From JALHMQ01 sp037441125 (GTDB taxonomy: Bacteria > Pseudomonadota > Gammaproteobacteria > Burkholderiales > Burkholderiaceae_F), in assembly GCA_037441125.1 (NCBI GenBank), contig JBBIST010000028.1, positions 1 to 32,462 on the forward strand: a stretch of 32,462 nucleotides of DNA, written 5' to 3'. Under the pieces are notes generated by a model, which saw nothing but the letters and a program-made list of their open reading frames with translations, was not told the origin of the DNA and made no database searches. Shown one piece after another: positions 8,111 to 15,694 of the stretch. Positions within the stretch are counted from its first letter, which is position 1, and each line of letters starts with the position of its first letter. A program made the translations under genes and the position numbers.

Positions 8111-8656
8111 ATGTCGACTCGCCCGCTTCTGCGCCTGTTCGCGGCGCTGCTGTTCGCCGCCCTGCTCGCCGGCTGCGCCGCCATCGATCCGCAGCGCTAC
8201 GCAAAGGAGTCGCCGGCGCTCGACCTGCGCCGCTACTTCGACGGCACGCTCGTCGGCCACGGCATGGTGCTCGACCGTTCGGGCGCGGTGACGCGCCGCT
8301 TCGTGGTCGTCATCGAGGCGGCCTGGCAGGGCGACACCGGCACGCTCGACGAGGACTTCACCTGGTCCGACGGCGTGCGCGAGCGGCGCGTGTGGACCCT
8401 GCGGCCCGGTCCTGCGCCCGGGCGGTGGATCGGCACCGCGGCCGACGTGGTCGGCCAGGCCGAAGGCACCGTCGCCGGCAACGCGCTGAACTGGTCGTAC
8501 ACGCTCGCCTACCGCAGCGCCGACGGCAGGACCTGGAACATCGACTTCGACGACTGGATGTTCCTGATCGACGAGCGCGTGATGCTCAACCGCGCGCGCA
8601 TGAGCTTCTGGGGCCTGCATGTGGGCGAGGTGCTGATCTCGTTCAGCCGCAAGTGA
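8111..8656 (+). CDS. DUF3833 lipoprotein
   Basis: 181 residues from ATG 8111, preceded by GAGGA. The signal peptide MSTRPLLRLFAALLFAALLAGC ends in a lipobox (LAGC), so the protein should be lipid-anchored at Cys22. The mature domain (YFDGTLVGHGMVLDRSG, then GTLDEDFTWSDGVRERRVW, then FDDWMFLIDERVMLNRARMSFWGLHVGEVLISF) is the DUF3833 pattern, probably a lipocalin-like beta barrel. DUF3833 genes are near-constant members of CFA/DUF1365 light clusters. A role in carrying or sensing lipid at the outer membrane is inference. Confidence 0.88.
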   Translation: MSTRPLLRLFAALLFAALLAGCAAIDPQRYAKESPALDLRRYFDGTLVGHGMVLDRSGAVTRRFVVVIEAAWQGDTGTLDEDFTWSDGVRERRVWTLRPGPAPGRWIGTAADVVGQAEGTVAGNALNWSYTLAYRSADGRTWNIDFDDWMFLIDERVMLNRARMSFWGLHVGEVLISFSRK

Positions 8657-8665
8657 GGTCGAGCG

Positions 8666-9487
8666 ATGAACCGGGTCGTTGCACGGTCGGTCGCGGCGCC
8701 GCGCCTGCTCGGTCCGCCGAACCCGCCGTTTCGCTCGTATCGCGGCCGGCGCGTGTGGGTGATCGGCGCCAGCTACGGCATCGGCGCGGCGCTGGCGCGA
8801 GAGCTGATCGGCCGCGGCGCGCGGCTGGCGCTGTCGGCGCGCAGCCGCGAGCCGCTGGACGAGCTCGCGCGCGCCAGCCCCGAGTCGCTGGTGGCGCCGC
8901 TGGACGTGACCTACCCGGCCAGCGTTGCGCGCGCCGCCGGCCAGGTGGGCGCGCGCTGGGGCGGCGTCGATCTGGTGCTGGTCGTTGCCGGCACGCACGT
9001 CGAGATGCGCGCGCAGGGCTTCGATCTCGCCGCCGCGCGCCGGCTGCTCGAAGTGAATCTGCACGGCGTGCTCAACTGCGTCGATGCGGCGCTACCGCTC
9101 GTGCGCCGCGCCGGTGCCGGCGCCGGGATCGCAATCGTCTCGTCGGTGGCCGGCTACATCGGCCTGCCGCGCTCGCTGATCTACGGCGCCAGCAAGGCGG
9201 CGCTGATCAACTTCGCCGAGTCGCTGTACGGCGACCTGCGGCCGGAAGGCTACGGCGTGTATCTGGTCAGCCCGGGCTTCGTCGACACGCCGTTGACGCG
9301 CAAGAACGACTTCAAGATGCCGGCGCTGATGTCGGCGGCCGACGCCGCGCGCATCACGCTCGACGAGATCGCCGCCGGGCGCTTCGAGAGCCACTATCCG
9401 AAGCGCTTCACCCTCGGGCTGAAGCTGCTGCGCATCCTGCCTTACCGGCTGCAGTTCTGGGCCGTGCGTCGGATCACCGGCGGCTAA
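8666..9487 (+). CDS. Short-chain dehydrogenase/reductase of the lipid cluster
   Basis: 273 residues from ATG 8666, with GAGG upstream and 9 bp after DUF3833. A classical SDR: cofactor motif GASYGIG, catalytic Ser in SSVAGYIGLP, and YGASK with Tyr and Lys. The C-terminal PGFVDTPLTRKNDFKMP and a final hydrophobic/basic segment (LKLLRILPYRLQFWAVRRI) suggest membrane association. The usual NAG motif after strand 4 reads VAG here (LVVAGTH), losing an Asn that often helps in proton relay. Related SDRs accompany CFA/DUF1365 genes elsewhere. An oxidoreductase step on a modified acyl chain or ketone is inferred. Confidence 0.87.
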   Translation: MNRVVARSVAAPRLLGPPNPPFRSYRGRRVWVIGASYGIGAALARELIGRGARLALSARSREPLDELARASPESLVAPLDVTYPASVARAAGQVGARWGGVDLVLVVAGTHVEMRAQGFDLAAARRLLEVNLHGVLNCVDAALPLVRRAGAGAGIAIVSSVAGYIGLPRSLIYGASKAALINFAESLYGDLRPEGYGVYLVSPGFVDTPLTRKNDFKMPALMSAADAARITLDEIAAGRFESHYPKRFTLGLKLLRILPYRLQFWAVRRITGG

Positions 9488-9491
9488 GACG

Positions 9492-9923
9492 ATGGTCGAC
9501 GACGCGCGTCTGGCGCGGCTGCGCCGCTTCTTCGAGACCCTCAGCCCGGAAAGCCTGGACGGGATCGGCGCCGTCTACGCGCGCGACGCCTGGTTCAAGG
9601 ACCCGTTCAACGAAGTGCGCGGCGTGGCGGCGATCGAGGCCGTGTTTCGGCACATGTTCGTACAGGTGCAGACGCCGCGGTTCGTGATTCACGATGCGGT
9701 CATCGACGGCGACCGGGCCTTCGTCGTCTGGGAGTTCCGCTACCGGATGCGCCGCCTGCGGCGCGGCGAACAGGCGATCCGCGGCGCCAGCCACCTGCGT
9801 TTCGATGCCGCCGGGCTCGTGGTTTTCCATCGGGACTACTGGGATGCGGCCGAGGAGTTGTATGCGAAACTCCCCCTGCTGGGTGGGCTGATGCGCTTTC
9901 TGCGCCGGCGCGCTGCCAGCTAG
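9492..9923 (+). CDS. SnoaL/NTF2-like protein
   Basis: 143 residues from ATG 9492, 4 bp after the SDR stop. The pattern LRRFFETLSPESLDGIGAVYARDAWFKDPFNEVRGVAAIEAVFRHMF, followed by alternating strands (VVWEFRYRMR, SHLRFDAAGLVVFHRDYWD), is the nuclear-transport-factor-2/SnoaL fold. These are small alpha+beta cones that act as isomerases, cyclases or binding proteins. Such a gene commonly closes the CFA/DUF3833 cluster. It may bind or isomerise a reactive lipid intermediate; the sequence alone does not give the reaction. Confidence 0.83.
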   Translation: MVDDARLARLRRFFETLSPESLDGIGAVYARDAWFKDPFNEVRGVAAIEAVFRHMFVQVQTPRFVIHDAVIDGDRAFVVWEFRYRMRRLRRGEQAIRGASHLRFDAAGLVVFHRDYWDAAEELYAKLPLLGGLMRFLRRRAAS

Positions 9924-9942
9924 CCTCGCAGAAGGTGCCGCC

Positions 9943-10815
9943 ATGTCCCAGTCCCCGATGCTCTATCCCGACCTGTTCCGCTCGCTCGAGTCGGTGCGCT
10001 GGAACATGGAGTCCGACGTGCCCTGGGGCGAGTTCGACGGCAGCAAGCTCAGCGACGAGCAGGCGCGAACGGTCAAGATGAACGCGATCACCGAGTGGTC
10101 GGCGCTGCCGGCCACCGAGATGTTCCTGCGCGACAACCGCCACGACTCCGACTTCTGCGCCTTCATGAGCGTGTGGTTCTTCGAGGAGCAGAAGCACGCG
10201 CTGGTGCTGATGGAGTACCTGCGCCGCTTCCGCCCCGACCTCGTGCCCACGCACGACGAACTGCACGAAGTCCGCTTCGAGTTCGACCCGGCGCCGGCGC
10301 TGGAGACGCTGACCCTGCACTTCTGCGGCGAGATCCGCCTCAATCATTGGTACCGGCGTGCCAGCGAGTGGCACACCGAGCCGGTGATCAAGCACATCTA
10401 CAAGCTGCTGTCCCAGGACGAGGCGCGCCACGGCGGCGCCTACCTGCGCTACATGAAGAAGTACCTGGCCGACCTCGGCGACACCGCGCGCGCGGCCTTC
10501 GCCAAGATCGCCGTGCTGATGGCCAGCGCCAAGCGCACCGCCAAGGCGCTGCACCCGACCAACCTGCACGTCAACCAGGCACTGTTCCCGCGCGACACGG
10601 TGCAAAGCCGCCTGCCCGACCCGGCCTGGCTCGAGCGCTGGCTCGATCAGCAGATCAAGTTCGACGACGTTTGGGAGACCAAGGTGGTCGAGCGCATCCT
10701 GCACAACATGGGCCTGCTGTTCGAGCGCAGCTTCGGCTCGGTGCAGGAGCTGAACCGCTATCGCAAGGAAGTCGCGCGGCGGCTGGCGGCGGCAGGCGCG
10801 GCTGCGCCGGCTTGA
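9943..10815 (+). CDS. Ferritin-like diiron protein, acyl-desaturase-like
   Basis: 290 residues from ATG 9943, with AGAAGG upstream and 19 bp after the SnoaL gene, so it is probably read from the same transcript. The ligand set of a carboxylate-bridged diiron four-helix bundle is complete: E51, E82-x-x-H85 (EEQKH), E130 and E160-x-x-H163 (DEARH). Spacing fits the ferritin-like/acyl-ACP-desaturase superfamily. Close relatives are widespread in betaproteobacteria and are annotated only as ferritin-like. Possible activities are O2-dependent desaturation or oxygenation, or aldehyde deformylation; the position suggests a lipid substrate. It could also be a housekeeping gene that merely adjoins the cluster. 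Confidence 0.82.
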   Translation: MSQSPMLYPDLFRSLESVRWNMESDVPWGEFDGSKLSDEQARTVKMNAITEWSALPATEMFLRDNRHDSDFCAFMSVWFFEEQKHALVLMEYLRRFRPDLVPTHDELHEVRFEFDPAPALETLTLHFCGEIRLNHWYRRASEWHTEPVIKHIYKLLSQDEARHGGAYLRYMKKYLADLGDTARAAFAKIAVLMASAKRTAKALHPTNLHVNQALFPRDTVQSRLPDPAWLERWLDQQIKFDDVWETKVVERILHNMGLLFERSFGSVQELNRYRKEVARRLAAAGAAAPA

Positions 10816-10839
10816 GGTGTCGCTGCGCGGCTTGCGGGA

Positions 10840-10971
10840 ATGATGGATGACGGCCGCTGCGCGGCCTATGACGCGGCCTGCGGCCGCTATGATGGGCGCG
10901 CCTCGCGGCGCCGGCTCCCTTCATAGGCGCGCAGCGCCGTCATAGGCGCCGCAGGCGCCGTCATCCATCAT
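10840..10971. repeat. REP/MITE-like palindromic element of four mini-hairpins
   Basis: The 15-bp ends ATGATGGATGACGGC (10840-10854) and its exact complement (10957-10971) bound a 132-bp inverted repeat. Each arm contains two mini-hairpins with 5-6-bp stems and 3-nt loops. On the left these are 10852-10866 and 10873-10887, both with loop TGC; on the right 10926-10938 and 10945-10959, both with loop GCA. They are separated by TATGAC or its complement. The element fills the gap between the ferritin-like and asparaginase genes, and its last bases are the AT of the asparaginase ATG. It could be a REP/BIME-type element, a MITE or a transcription-attenuating structure; no transposase is present. Confidence 0.75.
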
Positions 10972-12007
10972 GTCCTTGCGTCCGCCGCGCCACGTTCCCC
11001 TCGTCACCACCATCCGCGGCGACTTGCCGGAGCTGGTCCACTACGGTTCGATCGCGGTGGTCGATGCGCGCGGCACCTTGGTCGCCGGCGTCGGTGACGC
11101 GCACGGCCTGAACTACACACGCTCGGCGTTGAAGCCACTGCAGGCGCTGCCGTTCGTCGAGGACGGCGGCGCCGAGCGCTTCGGCTTCGGCTCGCGCGAG
11201 CTGGCGCTGATGTGCGCCAGCCACAGCGGCGAGGCGGTCCACGTGGCCACGGCGCAGCGGATGCTCGAACGAATCGACGCGCACGAATCCGATCTGCAGT
11301 GCGGCTGTCACGTGCCCAGCTACTTCGCGCACAACAAGGCCGAGCCGCCGCCCGGCGCGCGCTGGAACCAGTTGTTCCACAACTGCTCGGGCAAGCACGC
11401 CGGCTTCCTCGCCTGCTGCCGGCTGCACGGTCAACCGCTGCCAAGCTACCTCGATCCCGGCGCGCCGCTGCAGCGGCGCGTGCGCGCCGCCGTGCAGCGC
11501 TTCGCCGGCGGGCGCGACCTGCCGATGGGCATCGACGGCTGCAGCGCGCCCAACTACGCGCTGCCGCTGTCCTCGCTTGCACATGCGTTCTGCCAGCTTG
11601 CGCTCGGCGCCACGCCGGCACTCGCCGCGCTGCGCTACGCGATGACCCGCCACCCCGATCTCGTCTCCGGCACCCGGCGCAGCGATCTCGCGCTGATGCG
11701 AACCGGCTGGAAGCAGGGCAGCGACGATCAAGGTCGCGACGGCGACTGGGTGACCAAGATCGGCGCCGACGGCGTGCAGGCGATCGGCATCGCCAGCCGC
11801 GGCATCGGCATCGCGATTCGTGTGGCCGACGGCAATACGCGCGCGCTGCTTGCCGCCACGGTCGAGGTGCTGCAGCAGTTGAAGCTCGTCGACGATCCGG
11901 CCGCCACGCCGCTGGCGCGCTACGCGCGGCCGAAGGTCGTTAACTACCGCGGCACGGTGGTGGGCCAAGTGCTGCCGCTGTTCAGCTTGCCGCGGCTGCT
12001 GATCTAG
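10970..12007 (+). CDS. L-asparaginase, Rhizobium etli type II family (COG4448)
   Basis: 345 residues from ATG 10970. It hydrolyses L-asparagine to aspartate and ammonia in the cytoplasm; there is no signal peptide. It belongs to the class of R. etli ReAII, unrelated to the E. coli enzymes. The family's catalytic and zinc-site residues are all visible: R51-S52-x-x-K55 in YTRSALKPLQ, C139 with K142-H143 in HNCSGKHAG, and D189/C191 in GIDGCSAPNYALP. The start codon abuts the palindromic element, so translation may depend on its folding; there is no conventional ribosome site. An alternative label in databases is AnsA-like asparaginase II. Confidence 0.9.
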   Translation: MSLRPPRHVPLVTTIRGDLPELVHYGSIAVVDARGTLVAGVGDAHGLNYTRSALKPLQALPFVEDGGAERFGFGSRELALMCASHSGEAVHVATAQRMLERIDAHESDLQCGCHVPSYFAHNKAEPPPGARWNQLFHNCSGKHAGFLACCRLHGQPLPSYLDPGAPLQRRVRAAVQRFAGGRDLPMGIDGCSAPNYALPLSSLAHAFCQLALGATPALAALRYAMTRHPDLVSGTRRSDLALMRTGWKQGSDDQGRDGDWVTKIGADGVQAIGIASRGIGIAIRVADGNTRALLAATVEVLQQLKLVDDPAATPLARYARPKVVNYRGTVVGQVLPLFSLPRLLI

Positions 12008-12242
12008 CCCGACCGTCTCGTGGCGCGTGCCGCCAGCGACGGAACCGCCATCGATCGTCGGCGCAAGGTGCACGGCCGGTCGATCGATCGCGCAGATTGT
12101 GGCGAGCGCCCGGCTCGCCACCGGCAGCGAACCTGGCTTCGATGGCTGCGGAGTCGCTGTCGTCGATCCGCAGCGGCACGCCGGCAGAGGCGCCGGCGAG
12201 GCATCACGCATCGATCAGGTTGACTCGGTCCTGCGAGCAACC

Positions 12243-13439
12243 TCACGGCCCGAGGTAGTACTGGACCGGCCGCGCCAGGAATTCCTCGATCGCGACTCCG
12301 TCCGCACCCACCAGCAGGCTGCGCGTCGGCTTGAAGGCGGCGTTGAACGCCGCGATCCCCGGGAGCGCCTGCGGCGCTCGTCCGCTCTTGACCTCGATCG
12401 CCACGAGTACTCGGCCGCGCCTCAGAACGTAGTCGACTTCCTGGCCGCGGTCGCGCCAGTAGAACAACTCGCAGTCGCCGGCCGCGGCCGCGTTGGCCAG
12501 ATGCGCGCCGACACAGGACTCGACCAGCCGGCCCCACAGCGCCGGCTCGCGTCGCGCCTCGGCCAGCGTCAGGCCGCTGCCGGCGGTCATCAATGCCGTG
12601 TTCAGCACTTGCAGCTTGGGGCTGGAGGCGCGGCTGCGCGCCGCGTCGCCCGCGTACTTGGGCAGGCCGGTGACCATGCCGGCGGCGGAAAGCAGGTCGA
12701 GGTAGTGCGCCAGCGTGGTGGTGTTGCCGGCATCCTGCAGCGGCCCCAGCATCTTCGAGTAGGAGAGCACCTGCCCGGAGTAACTGCAGGCCAGTTCGAA
12801 CAGCCGGCGCAGCAACGCCGGCTTGTCGACGCGCGTGAGCAACAGCACGTCGCGGGCGATCGAGGTCTCGACCAGCGAGTCGAGCACGTAGCGCGCCCAG
12901 CGCTGCGTATCACCGATCAGCGGAGCGGCGCCCGGGTAGCCGCCATGGAACACATACGGGTCGAGCGACCAGCCGAACGCGGCGCGCATCTCGGCAAACG
13001 TCCAATGCGGCAGGTGCAGCAGCTCGAAGCGGCCGGCCAGGCTTTCGGTCAGCCCGCGCGCGATCAGCAACGGCGCCGAGCCGAGAAGCACGACCTTCAG
13101 CGGCAATCGGCGGCGCGTGTCCTCGTCCCACAGGCGCTTCACCGCCTCGGACCAGCCGGGGATCTTGTGGATCTCGTCCAGCACCAGAGCCGCGCCCGCC
13201 TGGCCGGCGTCCTGCGCCAGCAGGCGAGCGGCCTGCCACTGCTGCGCGATCCACTCGGCGCCGCGCAGCGTCGGTTCGTCGGCGCTCGCCATGCGCAGCG
13301 CCAGCCCGCTCGCCTCGGCCACCTGCTGGACAAGCGTGCTCTTGCCGACCTGTCGCGGACCGGCCACGACCTGGATGAAACGCCGCGGCTCGGCCAGTCG
13401 GGCGGCGAGCAGTCGCGCCTGGGGACGCTGGAAAGGCAT
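12243..13439 (-). CDS. AAA ATPase with DUF4143 C-terminal domain
   Basis: 398 residues from ATG 13439; a TTG at 13454 inside the palindromic region would add five. The N-terminal AAA_14 domain has Walker A GPRQVGKST (27-35) and Walker B ALVLDEIHKI (D88-E89). The C-terminal DUF4143 part ends in EVDYVLRRGRVLVAIEVKSG, resembling a PD-(D/E)xK nuclease fold core. These proteins are widespread, patchily distributed and often near mobile or defence genes; their cellular role is unsettled. The gene stands alone, convergent to the asparaginase across about 235 bp in which no gene was recognised. An unusual AT-rich palindromic block lies directly upstream. Confidence 0.88.
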   Translation of the reverse strand: MPFQRPQARLLAARLAEPRRFIQVVAGPRQVGKSTLVQQVAEASGLALRMASADEPTLRGAEWIAQQWQAARLLAQDAGQAGAALVLDEIHKIPGWSEAVKRLWDEDTRRRLPLKVVLLGSAPLLIARGLTESLAGRFELLHLPHWTFAEMRAAFGWSLDPYVFHGGYPGAAPLIGDTQRWARYVLDSLVETSIARDVLLLTRVDKPALLRRLFELACSYSGQVLSYSKMLGPLQDAGNTTTLAHYLDLLSAAGMVTGLPKYAGDAARSRASSPKLQVLNTALMTAGSGLTLAEARREPALWGRLVESCVGAHLANAAAAGDCELFYWRDRGQEVDYVLRRGRVLVAIEVKSGRAPQALPGIAAFNAAFKPTRSLLVGADGVAIEEFLARPVQYYLGP

Positions 13440-13445
13440 CTGCGA

Positions 13446-13476
13446 TTTACTCAATGTGTTGAGTAATTTTACTCAA
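13446..13476. promoter_or_regulatory. AT-rich operator-like array upstream of the DUF4143 ATPase
   Basis: Three copies of TTACTCAA or its complement lie in 31 bp: 13447-13454, 13459-13466 (inverted) and 13469-13476. The last two form the perfect palindrome TTGAGTAATTTTACTCAA (13459-13476). This is sharply AT-rich against its surroundings and sits 7 bp before the ATG, where a bound protein would block transcription or translation. Autoregulation by the ATPase or control by an unlinked repressor is inference. Confidence 0.55.
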
Positions 13477-13527
13477 CGACATGAGCAAACGGGGAAGCGC
13501 CGGTCCGCCGCGCTTGGACGAGGCGCG

Positions 13528-15690
13528 CTACTCGCGGATCCCGGCGAGATCGAGAAAGAACACGAACTCGCGCGCCTGGTCGCGCAGGCGCTCGAAGCGG
13601 CCGCTCTTGCCGCCGTGGCCGGCTTCCAGGTCCATGTGCAGCAGCAGCGGGTTCGCGTCCGTCTTGCGCGCGCGCAGGCGGGCGACGTACTTGGCCGGCT
13701 CGAAGTACTGCACCTGCGCGTCCCACAGCCCGGCGTGGACGATCATCGGCGGGTAGGGCTGGCGCGCGATGTTGTCGTACGGCGAGTAGGCGAGCATGCG
13801 GTCGTGGTCGGCCTTGATCCGCGGATCGCCCCACTGCGCCCATTCGTTGGCGGTGAGCGGGATCGTCTCGTCGAGCATCGTCGTCACCACGTCGACGAAC
13901 GGCACCCACAGCGAGATGCCCGCGTACTTCATGCCCGCCTGGTTGGCGATTGCGGCCATCAGCAGGCCGCCGGCCGAGCCGCCGCTGGCGAACACCCGGC
14001 CGGCGTAGCGCTCGCGCACCAGGTAGTCGGTGGCGTCGACGAAGTCGTTGAAGGTGTTCTGCTTGCGCGCGAGCTTGCCGTCCTCGTACCAGCCTTCGCC
14101 GAGTTCGGCGCCGCCGCGCACGTGCGCGATCGCGAAGGCGAAGCCGCGGTCGATCAGCGGCAGCGCCTCGCGCGGCAGGTGCGGGTCGTACGAGTAGCCG
14201 TAGGCGCCATAGCCCAGCAGATACAGCGGCGCGCCGCCGTCGCGCCGGTAGCGGTCCTTGCGCCACATGATCGACACCGGGATGCGCTTGCCGTCGCGTG
14301 AGGGCGCCCACAGCCGCGCCGACTCGTACTGTGGCCGGTCGTAGCCGATCACCGGCCGCTCCTTGAGCAGCGTGCGCTCGCCGGAGGCGAGATCGACGTC
14401 GTACTCGCGCGTGGGCGTGACCATCGAGTCGTAGCGGTAGCGCAGCCGCGGCAGCGCCGGGTCGAGGTTGGCGCCGATCGCCATCGCGAACGCCGGCTCG
14501 TCGGCGGCGACGATGAACGGCTTGCGCTCGCCCGCGTCGGGCCAGGGCAGCACGCGCAACTGTGCGTTGGCGTCGACCCGCTCCTCGATGACCAGCGCGC
14601 TGTCGAACAGGGCAAAGGCCTCGATCGTCGCCTCGTCGCGTCTGGGCACGAGTTCGGTCCAGCGCTGTGCATCGGCGAGTTCGCCTTCGCGCGCCTGCAG
14701 CAGCCGGAAGTTGCGCGCGCCGTCGTTGGTTCGGATCACCCAGCGGCCGTGCAGGTGGTCGGCGTAGCTGCGCACGTCGGCACGGCGCGGCAGCGCCAGC
14801 GCCGGGGGCTCGGTCGGCGCGGCCATCGGCACCGTGCGCAGTTCGGTCGTGGTGAAGCCGGTGATCCAGATCGTGATGAAGCGGCGCGAGGCGGTGTGGC
14901 CGACCGAGGTGAAGAGCGTCTTGTCCGGCTCGTCGTAGACGAGCACGTCGTCCTTCGCATCGGTACCGCGCAGATGCCGGTACACGGGGCCGGACTGCAG
15001 CGTCTGCGGGTCCTGGCGGATGTAGTAGAGCGTCCGACTGTCGGCCGCCCAAACCATCTCCTCGAGCACGCCGCCGATCGACTCCGCCAGCACCTCGCCG
15101 GTGGCGAGATTCTTGATGCGCAGCGTGTTGATGCGCCGGCCCTGCGTGTCTTCGGTCCACGCCAGCCATTGGTTGTCGGGGCTGACCGCCCAGGCGCCGA
15201 GCTGGAAGAACGGCAGTCCGCGCGCCATCGCCGGCTCGTCGAGGATCACTTCCTCGGGCGCGGCCGGATCGCGACCGTCGACGGTGCCGCGGCTGCGCAG
15301 GTGCAGCGGGTACTCGGCGCCGGTGTCGTAGCGCCGCCAGTACCAGTAGCCGTTGTCGTACACGGGCACGCTGGCGTCGTCTTCCTTGATGCGGGCGCGC
15401 ATCTCGCGTACCAGTGTCTCGTGCAGGGCCGCGTGCGGCGCCAGCATCGCCTCGGTGTAGGCGTTCTCGGCGCGCAGGTAGTCGAGGATCTCCGGCCGCT
15501 TGGCGTCGGGATCGTCGTCGCGCAGCCAGTGGTATTCGTCGCTGCGGTCGCCGTGCGGGCCCTTGACCGTGTAGGGCACCTGCCGCGCGATCGGCGGCTG
15601 CGGTGCGATCTTGTTCTCGGTCGACATCGCGGAAGTCCTCGGGGAAACGGTGGCAGCGGCCAGCGCCGCCAGCAGGTCACGGCGCCGCAC
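13528..15690 (-). CDS. ptrB: S9A peptidase, oligopeptidase B (protease II) type
   Basis: 720 residues from GTG 15690, 4 bp after the VOC gene stop. An ATG at 15627 (MSTENKIAPQPP), preceded by GAGGA, would give a cytosolic 699-residue form and is a real alternative. The longer form begins with RRRDLLAALAAATVSP, which resembles a twin-arginine signal. An N-terminal beta-propeller (YHWLRDDDP onward) precedes an alpha/beta-hydrolase domain with the nucleophile Ser in GGSAGGLLMA and the catalytic His in EAGHGGKSGR. Oligopeptidase B cleaves small peptides after basic residues. Length matches the family (about 690-720). Confidence 0.9.
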   Translation of the reverse strand: MRRRDLLAALAAATVSPRTSAMSTENKIAPQPPIARQVPYTVKGPHGDRSDEYHWLRDDDPDAKRPEILDYLRAENAYTEAMLAPHAALHETLVREMRARIKEDDASVPVYDNGYWYWRRYDTGAEYPLHLRSRGTVDGRDPAAPEEVILDEPAMARGLPFFQLGAWAVSPDNQWLAWTEDTQGRRINTLRIKNLATGEVLAESIGGVLEEMVWAADSRTLYYIRQDPQTLQSGPVYRHLRGTDAKDDVLVYDEPDKTLFTSVGHTASRRFITIWITGFTTTELRTVPMAAPTEPPALALPRRADVRSYADHLHGRWVIRTNDGARNFRLLQAREGELADAQRWTELVPRRDEATIEAFALFDSALVIEERVDANAQLRVLPWPDAGERKPFIVAADEPAFAMAIGANLDPALPRLRYRYDSMVTPTREYDVDLASGERTLLKERPVIGYDRPQYESARLWAPSRDGKRIPVSIMWRKDRYRRDGGAPLYLLGYGAYGYSYDPHLPREALPLIDRGFAFAIAHVRGGAELGEGWYEDGKLARKQNTFNDFVDATDYLVRERYAGRVFASGGSAGGLLMAAIANQAGMKYAGISLWVPFVDVVTTMLDETIPLTANEWAQWGDPRIKADHDRMLAYSPYDNIARQPYPPMIVHAGLWDAQVQYFEPAKYVARLRARKTDANPLLLHMDLEAGHGGKSGRFERLRDQAREFVFFLDLAGIRE

Positions 15691-15694
15691 GCGC

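Noticed and set aside
10840..10971. Reading the hairpin array as a CRISPR or a simple intrinsic terminator
   Set aside because: There are no regularly spaced identical repeats with unique spacers and no U-tract. The two halves are mutually inverted rather than direct.
11982..12179. A possible small gene of 65 codons between asparaginase and the ATPase
   Set aside because: No ribosome site, no recognisable fold, and it overlaps the asparaginase end. The region looks like non-coding sequence between convergent genes.
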